The notes under the pieces: generated by a model
Seen by the model: the letters and a program-made list of their open reading frames with translations, nothing else
What the model was told of the DNA's origin: nothing
The model's database searches: none
Shown here: positions 58,549-64,000 of the stretch, one piece after another
How positions within the stretch are numbered: position 1 is the first letter of the stretch
Layout of the letters: every line of letters begins with the position of its first letter
Program-made: the position numbers and the translations under genes
Source: Streptomyces sp. CB02980
Lineage (GTDB): Bacteria; Actinomycetota; Actinomycetes; Streptomycetales; Streptomycetaceae
Length of the DNA stretch: 64,000 nucleotides
NCBI RefSeq assembly: GCF_014451325.2
Contig: NZ_JACSCH020000014.1
Coordinates: forward strand, 211,743-275,742
Direction of reading: 5' to 3'

Positions 58549-60861
58549 TCACGGGGCCGGCGCCGGCATCTCCCCGGGCGACCGTTCGAGGCGCACGACG
58601 ACTCCCTTCGAGGTCGGGCAGTTGCTGATGTCGGCGACGCTGTCCAGCGGCACCAGGACGTTGGTCTCCGGGTAGTACGCCGCCGCCGAGCCACGGCTCG
58701 CCGGGTACGCCACGACCCGGAAGTCCGCCGCCCGGCGCTCCCGCCCGTCGTGCCAGACACTCACCAGGTCCACGGTGTCACGGTCGGCGAGGCCGAGGTC
58801 CGCCAGGTCGGCGGGGTTCACGAGGACGACCCGGCGGGCGTCGTGGATCCCCCGGTAGCGGTCGTTCGGCGCGTACCAGACGGTGTTCCACTGGTCGTGC
58901 GAGCGCAGGGTCTGCAGCAGCAGATGGCCCTCGGGTATGTGCGGCATCGTGAAGTCGTTGCGGGTGAAGACGGCCTTGCCGCTCCGGGTCGGGAAGACCC
59001 CCCGGTTCACCGGGTTGGGCAGCGTGAAGCCGCCCGGCACGGCCACCCGGGCGTTGAAGTCCTCGAAGCCGGGGACGACGCGGGAGATCCGGTCGCGGAT
59101 GGTGCCGTAGTCCGCCTCGAACAGCTCCCAGGGGACGGCCGGCTCGTCGACCAGCGTCCGGCGGGCCAGCCGGGCGATGATCGCGACCTCGCTGAGCAGG
59201 TGCGGGGAGGCCGGCGGCAGCTTCCCCCGGGAGGCGTGGACGTCGCTCATCGAGTCCTCCACGGTGACGAACTGTTCGCCGGTCGCCTGCACGTCCCGGT
59301 CGCTGCGGCCGAGCGTGGGCAGGATGAGGGCGGTGTCGCCGCAGACCGTGTGGGAGCGGTTGAGCTTGGTGGAGACGTGCGCGGTGAGCCGGCACTTCCG
59401 CATCGCGCCCTCGGTGACCTCGCTGTCGGGCGTGGCCCGGACGAAGTTCCCCGCGACCCCCAGGAAGACCTTGGCACGGCCCTCGTCCATGGCCCGGATG
59501 CTGTTCACCGCGTCCAGACCGTGGTGGGCCGGCGGGGTGAAGCCGAACTCGGTCTCCAGGGCGTCGAGGAACTCCTGCGGCATCCGCTCCCACACGCCCA
59601 TGGTGCGGTCGCCCTGGACGTTGCTGTGGCCGCGCACCGGGCACACGCCCGCGCCGGGCCTGCCGATGTTGCCCCGGGCGAGGAGGAAGTTCACCACCTC
59701 ACGGATGGTCGGCACCCCGTGCTTGTGCTGGGTCAGCCCCATCGCCCAGCACACGATGATCCTCTCGCTGCTCAGGACCCGCTCGAACACCTCCTGGATC
59801 TCCTCGCGGGACAGTCCCGTTGCGGCCAGGACGTCCTCCCAGGCGATCTTCCGCGCGTGCTCGGCGAACTCCTCGAAGCCGGTCGTGTACGTACGGATGA
59901 ACTCGTGGTCGAGTACGGTCCCGGGCGCGGCGTCCTCGGCCTCCAGGAGCAGCCGGTTCAGGGCCTGGAACAGGGCGAGGTCGCCGCCGGCGCGGATGTG
60001 CAGGAACTGGTCGGCGAGCGGTGTGCCGCGGCCGATGACGCCGCGTGCCTTCTGCGGGTGCTTGAAGCGCATCAGACCGGCCTCGGGCAGCGTGTTGACC
60101 GCCACGACCCGGCCGCCGTTGCGCTTGGTCTCCTCGAGCGCCGACAGCATCCGGGGGTGGTTGGTGCCGGGGTTCTGCCCCACGACGAAGATCAGGTCCG
60201 CGTGGTGGATGTCGTCCAGGGAGACACTGCCCTTGCCGATGCCGAGCGTCTCCGACATGGCGGATCCGCTGGACTCGTGACACATGTTGGAGCAGTCGGG
60301 GAGGTTGTTCGTGCCGTACGCGCGGGCGAAGAGCTGCAGCAGGAAGGCGGCCTCGTTGTTCAGCCGGCCCGACACGTAGAAGAGGGCCTCGTCGGGGGAG
60401 TCAAGGCCCCGCAGCTCATCGGCGAGCAGCCCGAGCGCCTCGTCCCAGCCGATCGGCTCGTAGTGCGTCCCGCCGGGGCGCTTCACCATCGGCTCGGTCA
60501 GCCGGCCCTGCTGGTTCAGCCAGTAGTCGGACATGCCGTCGAGCTCGGCGATCGAGTGCTCGCGGAAGAACTCCCGGGTGACGCGGCGCGAGGTCGCCTC
60601 GTCGTTGATGTGCTTGGCCCCGTTCTCGCAGTACTCGTTCATGTGCCGCTTGCCCGGCGCGGGCTCGGGCCAGGCGCAGCCCGGGCAGTCGATGCCCTTG
60701 GGCTGGTTGATGTTCAGCAGCGTCAGCGCGGTACGGCGCGGGGACGTCTGGCTCAGGGAGTACTCCAGCGCGTGCGTCACCGCGGGCAGACCCGTCGCCC
60801 AGGTCTTCGGCGGGGTGACCTTCAGGTCGTCGCTCGGATCGTCCTCGATGCGGCTGCTCAT
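58549..60861 (-). CDS. FdhF/YdeP-type molybdopterin oxidoreductase
   Basis: A 770-residue molybdopterin-dependent oxidoreductase (FdhA/YdeP family). The N-terminus has a cysteine site DCPGCAWPEP near 58 and NEYCENGAKH near 75, which probably hold a [4Fe-4S] cluster. Cofactor-binding segments follow: FVVGQNPGTNHPRMLSALEE near 225, CWAMGLTQHKHGVPTIREVV near 371 and GVCPVRGHSNVQGDRTMGV near 404; SNCPTSKGVVVRLER lies near the C-terminus. YdeP-like proteins are linked to formate or acid-resistance metabolism; the exact substrate is not decided. Upstream of fdhD and divergent from moaA. Confidence 0.92.
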   Translation of the reverse strand: MSSRIEDDPSDDLKVTPPKTWATGLPAVTHALEYSLSQTSPRRTALTLLNINQPKGIDCPGCAWPEPAPGKRHMNEYCENGAKHINDEATSRRVTREFFREHSIAELDGMSDYWLNQQGRLTEPMVKRPGGTHYEPIGWDEALGLLADELRGLDSPDEALFYVSGRLNNEAAFLLQLFARAYGTNNLPDCSNMCHESSGSAMSETLGIGKGSVSLDDIHHADLIFVVGQNPGTNHPRMLSALEETKRNGGRVVAVNTLPEAGLMRFKHPQKARGVIGRGTPLADQFLHIRAGGDLALFQALNRLLLEAEDAAPGTVLDHEFIRTYTTGFEEFAEHARKIAWEDVLAATGLSREEIQEVFERVLSSERIIVCWAMGLTQHKHGVPTIREVVNFLLARGNIGRPGAGVCPVRGHSNVQGDRTMGVWERMPQEFLDALETEFGFTPPAHHGLDAVNSIRAMDEGRAKVFLGVAGNFVRATPDSEVTEGAMRKCRLTAHVSTKLNRSHTVCGDTALILPTLGRSDRDVQATGEQFVTVEDSMSDVHASRGKLPPASPHLLSEVAIIARLARRTLVDEPAVPWELFEADYGTIRDRISRVVPGFEDFNARVAVPGGFTLPNPVNRGVFPTRSGKAVFTRNDFTMPHIPEGHLLLQTLRSHDQWNTVWYAPNDRYRGIHDARRVVLVNPADLADLGLADRDTVDLVSVWHDGRERRAADFRVVAYPASRGSAAAYYPETNVLVPLDSVADISNCPTSKGVVVRLERSPGEMPAPAP

Positions 60862-60956
60862 GCCGGTTGCGCCTCGTCTTCTTCTGTATCGGGGCCTTCG
60901 TTTCGGGCCCTGCGTTCAGGGGGATCGTGCGCCGAATATCCGCCTATTCTCCGCGC

Positions 60957-61084
60957 GAAGTCAAAGAGGTGAATTCGATGAGCTGACAAGTGTGGCCTAT
61001 TACTTCAATGTCGCAGGTCAGAGGGGTTGTATTCGATCGGATCGGCGCCACCGATCACGTAATAGAGAAACCCTCTTTGACTTC
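60957..61084. promoter_or_regulatory. Structured AT-rich leader between fdhF and moaA
   Basis: The 299-bp divergent gap holds nested inverted repeats. An outer pair, GAAGTCAAAGAGG (60957-60969) and CCTCTTTGACTTC (61072-61084), is perfect over 13 bp. An inner pair is CTATTAC (about 60997) and GTAATAG (about 61059). The 3' arm can also pair with AGAGGGGTT near 61021, giving two exclusive foldings. A short stem GATCGG-CGCCA-CCGATC lies near 61040. Base composition is far below the genes around. It could be a cofactor-sensing leader or a set of regulator binding sites. Confidence 0.6.
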
Positions 61085-61160
61085 ATCCCGGTATCCCTCG
61101 AAAGTGGTCGGCGGGTGAAAAACGCGCGACTGCCCCCGGGCAGAGGAAGAAGGCAGCCCC

Positions 61161-62180
61161 GTGTCCCGACCGCTCCTCGACAGGACCGCCCCGGCTCCGC
61201 TGACGGACCGCTTCGGCCGGGTCCACACGGACCTCCGGGTGTCGCTCACCGACCGCTGCAATCTGCGCTGCACGTACTGCATGCCCGCCGAGGGCCTCGA
61301 CTGGCTGCCCCGGCCCGAGCTGCTCACCGACGACGAGGTCGTCCGGCTCGTCCGGGTCGCGGCGCGGCGACTCGGCATCACCGAGGTACGGCTGACCGGC
61401 GGCGAACCGTTGCTGCGCCGCGGCCTGCCCGGCCTCGTCGCCCGGCTGCACGCCCTGCCCGACGCCCCCGCGCTGTCCCTCACCACCAACGGCATCGGCC
61501 TGGCGCGCGGCGCCGAGGCCCTGCGGGCGGCCGGTCTCGGCCGCGTCAACGTCAGCCTGGACACCCTGCGCCCCGAGCGGTTCGCCGCGATCACCCGGCG
61601 CGACCGGCTCCCCGACGTCCTGGCCGGCCTGCGGGCCGCCCGGGACGCGGGCCTCGCCCCGGTCAAGATCAACACCGTTCCGGTGCGCGGGGTCAACGAC
61701 GACGAGATCGCCGACCTCGCCTCGTTCGCCGTCGAGCACGGCTACCGGGCGCGGTTCATCGAGTCCATGCCCCTGGACGCGCAGGGCGCCTGGGACCGGG
61801 ACCGGATGGTCACCGCCGAGGAGATCCTGGACCGCCTCGGCGAGCGCTTCGAGCTGATACCGGTCGGACGACGGGACAACGCACCGGCCGAGGAGTGGCG
61901 GATCGCCGGCACGGACACGCTGGTGGGCGTCATCGCGAGCGTGACCCGCCCGTTCTGCGGCAGCTGCGACCGGGTGCGGCTCACGGCCGACGGACAGCTG
62001 CGCAACTGCCTCTTCGCGACGCAGGAGTCGGACCTGCGGGCCCTGCTGAGGGGCGGCGCGGACGACACGGCGATCGAGGCGGCCTGGCGCACCTCGATCG
62101 GCGGCAAGGGCCCGGGCCACGCGATCGACAGCCCGGAGTTCCGGCGCCCGGAGCGGCCGATGTCGGCGATCGGGGGGTGA
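61161..62180 (+). CDS. moaA: GTP 3',8-cyclase MoaA
   Basis: A 339-residue radical SAM enzyme for the first step of molybdopterin synthesis (GTP to 3',8-cyclo-7,8-dihydro-GTP). The GTG at 61161 follows GAGGAAGAAGG. The SAM cluster is CNLRCTYCMPAEGLDWL near 33 (C-x3-C-x2-C); VRLTGGEPLLRRGLPGLVAR near 75; the second cluster is in RPFCGSCDRVRLTADGQLRNC near 262 (C-x2-C-x13-C). The C-terminus ends in Gly-Gly, required for catalysis. First gene of moaA-moeA-moaD. Confidence 0.96.
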   Translation: MSRPLLDRTAPAPLTDRFGRVHTDLRVSLTDRCNLRCTYCMPAEGLDWLPRPELLTDDEVVRLVRVAARRLGITEVRLTGGEPLLRRGLPGLVARLHALPDAPALSLTTNGIGLARGAEALRAAGLGRVNVSLDTLRPERFAAITRRDRLPDVLAGLRAARDAGLAPVKINTVPVRGVNDDEIADLASFAVEHGYRARFIESMPLDAQGAWDRDRMVTAEEILDRLGERFELIPVGRRDNAPAEEWRIAGTDTLVGVIASVTRPFCGSCDRVRLTADGQLRNCLFATQESDLRALLRGGADDTAIEAAWRTSIGGKGPGHAIDSPEFRRPERPMSAIGG

Positions 62181-62250
62181 GGCGGGCGCCGCCCGGGGCG
62201 GCGGACGCGAGGCCATGGACGGCGTACGAGACGAAGCGAGGAAACGACGC

Positions 62251-63567
62251 ATGACTGCGGCACCCATGAGCGGCGGCACGGGGGTCGGGACCTTCCGGGC
62301 GGGCGTGCAGCGGGACAACCCCGCAGTCCCCTCCTCCGGCCGGCCCGCGTCGCGGGCGCACGCCGTCGACTGGGGGCGGGCTCGGTGTCTCGCCCGTGAG
62401 GTCTCGCCCCTGGCCGTCGTCGGCAGCCCGCTCGGCGAAGCGCTCGGGCAGGTGATCGCCCGGCCGTTGGCCGCGCTCACCGACCTGCCGCCGTTCGACA
62501 GCTCCGCGATGGACGGGTGGGCCGTGGCAGGAGCCGGGCCGTGGCGGCTGCGGGGACGGGGCGTGCCGGCCGGTGCGCAGTCGCCACCGCTGGGCCAGGG
62601 CACCGCCGTCCCCATCGCCACGGGGGCCAGGCTGCCCTCGGGGGCCGGCGCCGTGCTCCGCCGTGAGCACGGGGAGGTCGACTCCCGGAACGGGATGCTG
62701 CTCGACCGAACCGCCGGCCCCGGCTCCCCGGCGCCCGGACGCGACATCCGCCCCCGGGGCCAGGAGTGCCGTGCGGGCGACATCCTTCTCCCCGCCGGTA
62801 CGACCGTGACCCCCGCCGTCCTCGGCCTCGCCGCGGCGGCCGGGTACGACCGGCTCGCCGTGCACCGCCGGCCCGTCGTCGAACTCCTCGTCCTCGGAGA
62901 CGAGTTGCTGGAGTCCGGGCTGCCCCGCGACAGCCGCGTGCGCGACGCGCTCGGCCCCCTCCTGCCGCACTGGCTGAGCGGGCAGGGCGGCGCGGACGTC
63001 ACCGGTCGCCGCCTGGTCTCCGACGAATTCCGGCCGCTGTACGAGGCTCTGCGCGACTCCACCGCCGATGTCGTCGTGACCACCGGAAGCACCGCCGCCG
63101 GGCCCGTGGACTTCCTCCACGACGCCCTCGCGGAGCTGGGCGCCCGACTCCTCGTCGACTCCGTCGCCGTACGGCCCGGCCACCCGATGCTGCTCGCCGA
63201 ACTGCCCCCGCGCGCCGACGGCGGGCCCCGCCGGCTGGTGGGCCTGCCCGGCAATCCGCTGGCCGCCGTCGCCGGCGCGGTGACCCTCGCCGTACCGCTG
63301 CTGCGCCGGCTCGGCGGACACGCGGACGCCGAGCCGCTCCGTACGACCTGCGCCGCCGCCCTGCCAGGGCACCCCAAGGACACCCGGCTGCTGCCGGTAC
63401 GCCGCATCGCGGGCGAGGTGGCGCCGCTGCCCTTCGACGGGCCGGCCATGCTGCGCGGCCTCGCCGTCGCCGACGGGCTCGCGGTGGTGCCTCCAGGCGG
63501 CGTGGCCGCCGGGGGCGACGTCGAGGTCCTCCCCGTCCCCGTCCCCGGGCCGTGCCCCGCACGCTGA
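62251..63567 (+). CDS. moeA: Molybdopterin molybdotransferase MoeA
   Basis: A 438-residue MoeA. The ATG at 62251 is preceded by GAGGAAACG. Domains: the N-terminal extension (1-45) is longer than usual, and ALTDLPPFDSSAMDGWAVAG near 80 is a standard family block. The central sheet has VPIATGARLPSGAGAVLRRE near 120 and GRDIRPRGQECRAGDIL near 160. The MPT-binding fold (about 205-350) has VVELLVLGDELLESG near 212, DVVVTTGSTAAGPVDFLHDA near 275 and LVGLPGNPLAAVAGAVTLAV near 330. It inserts molybdate into adenylated molybdopterin. Confidence 0.94.
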   Translation: MTAAPMSGGTGVGTFRAGVQRDNPAVPSSGRPASRAHAVDWGRARCLAREVSPLAVVGSPLGEALGQVIARPLAALTDLPPFDSSAMDGWAVAGAGPWRLRGRGVPAGAQSPPLGQGTAVPIATGARLPSGAGAVLRREHGEVDSRNGMLLDRTAGPGSPAPGRDIRPRGQECRAGDILLPAGTTVTPAVLGLAAAAGYDRLAVHRRPVVELLVLGDELLESGLPRDSRVRDALGPLLPHWLSGQGGADVTGRRLVSDEFRPLYEALRDSTADVVVTTGSTAAGPVDFLHDALAELGARLLVDSVAVRPGHPMLLAELPPRADGGPRRLVGLPGNPLAAVAGAVTLAVPLLRRLGGHADAEPLRTTCAAALPGHPKDTRLLPVRRIAGEVAPLPFDGPAMLRGLAVADGLAVVPPGGVAAGGDVEVLPVPVPGPCPAR

Positions 63568-63605
63568 CCGGCACCCATGACGAACCCACCCGAGGAGACA
63601 CGCCG

Positions 63606-63881
63606 GTGACGTCGTCGACGACACCCGCCGGAACCATCCGCTACTGGGCGGCGGCGAAGGCCGAGGCAGGTACGGCGGAGGAGCCCTATCGCGCCAGGAC
63701 CCTCGCCGAGGCGCTGGCACAGGCCCGCGCCCGCCGCACCGACCGGCCGCACTTCGCCCGGCTCCTCGGCCACTGCGCGTTTCTGGTGGACGGTCACCCG
63801 GTCGGCGGCCGGGATCACTCCGCCGTACCGCTGGCCCGAGGGGGCACGGTCGAAGTACTGCCCCCGTTCGCGGGTGGCTGA
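63606..63881 (+). CDS. moaD: MoaD/ThiS family sulfur carrier
   Basis: A 91-residue ubiquitin-like sulfur carrier. The GTG at 63606 is preceded by GAGGAG. The beta-grasp fold is visible (IRYWAAAKAEAGTAEEPYRA, HCAFLVDGHPVGG and VEVLPPFAGG), ending in Gly-Gly, which is adenylated and then thiocarboxylated to give sulfur for molybdopterin. It starts 38 bp after moeA. MoaC, MoaE and MoeB are not in the window. Confidence 0.93.
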   Translation: MTSSTTPAGTIRYWAAAKAEAGTAEEPYRARTLAEALAQARARRTDRPHFARLLGHCAFLVDGHPVGGRDHSAVPLARGGTVEVLPPFAGG

Positions 63882-63905
63882 GACCCCGCCCCCGGAGCAC
63901 CCGCC

Positions 63906-64000
63906 CGTACCTCCCCCCCCGTACCTCCCCCCCCGTACCTCCCCCCCGTACCTCCCCCCCCGTACCTCCCCCCCCGTACCTCCCCCCCCGTACCTCCCCC
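63906..64000. repeat. 14-bp tandem repeat at the window edge
   Basis: Seven copies of CGTACCTCCCCCCC, each 14 bp with one 13-bp copy (starts at 63906, 63920, 63934, 63947, 63961, 63975, 63989), running off the end of the window. Runs of seven or eight C make it slippage-prone. It follows moaD directly. Confidence 0.92.

Noticed and set aside
57856..60972. 1038-codon plus-strand frame opposite fdhD and fdhF
   Set aside because: Runs across two genes and their gap; no recognisable domain.
63906..64000. CRISPR array from the regular repeats at the window end
   Set aside because: Units are contiguous 14-mers without spacers, and there are no cas genes.

Overview
The window is a chromosomal segment of a Streptomyces species. 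The evidence is very high GC with strong third-position GC bias, GTG/TTG starts and 4-nt start-stop overlaps, a complete CvnA-D conservon, the 3' end of a streptomycete hopanoid cluster, a c-di-AMP riboswitch in front of a LysM/M23 cell-wall hydrolase, and a single in-frame TTA (bldA) codon found. No phage, IS element or CRISPR array was seen. An RsrR/NmrA gene pair with its tandem operators resembles the locus described in S. venezuelae, so a relative of that clade is possible (inference).

Layout. 1-2.5 kb: end of the hopanoid cluster (hpnH tail, hpnO-type aminotransferase, XRE-cupin regulator with two tandem operators, small membrane protein). 2.5-5.8 kb: tyrosine phosphatase, riboswitch-controlled M23 endopeptidase, SGNH hydrolase. 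5.8-11.1 kb: a tightly overlapping five-gene minus-strand operon matching the STM4011-STM4015 families (two radical SAM enzymes, an alkaline-phosphatase-fold hydrolase, an ATP-grasp protein and an LRR protein), with a divergent gene pair (RQGDV-type small protein and DUF6745 protein). I know of no assigned function for this set; it is the best candidate for an undescribed system. 13-17.3 kb: SIMPL protein, TetR, Glu/Leu/Phe/Val dehydrogenase, MBL-fold hydrolase. 17.6-21.5 kb: conservon plus GAF gene. 21.6 kb: tRNA-Pro(GGG). 21.8-29.6 kb: DUF998 membrane protein, amidohydrolase-LuxR pair, and a hydrolase-acyltransferase-histidine kinase-response regulator operon. 29.7-34.8 kb: large S8 protease and a beta-lactamase-fold protein lacking its SxxK motif. 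34.9-36.3 kb: rsrR-like regulator and NmrA-type reductase. 36.3-43 kb: GH64 glucanase with a LacI-type operator, a 32-codon ORF coupled to a methyltransferase, and an M36 metalloprotease coupled to a small secreted protein. 43-48.3 kb: small metabolic and stress genes, a decayed ArsR gene and several short tandem repeats. 48.5-56.5 kb: RecQ, an ABC-2-like permease, a ClpC-like ATPase with a small acidic partner, and an esterase with an eroded N-terminus. 56.6-64 kb: LysR, FdhD and FdhF/YdeP oxidoreductase facing moaA-moeA-moaD, i.e. molybdopterin cofactor genes beside an enzyme that uses the cofactor.

The window is unusually rich in short in-frame tandem repeats (6, 9, 14, 15, 34, 36 and 49 bp periods), several at gene ends, including one that multiplies start codons. 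Functions are inferred from motifs read by eye; no database search was run.
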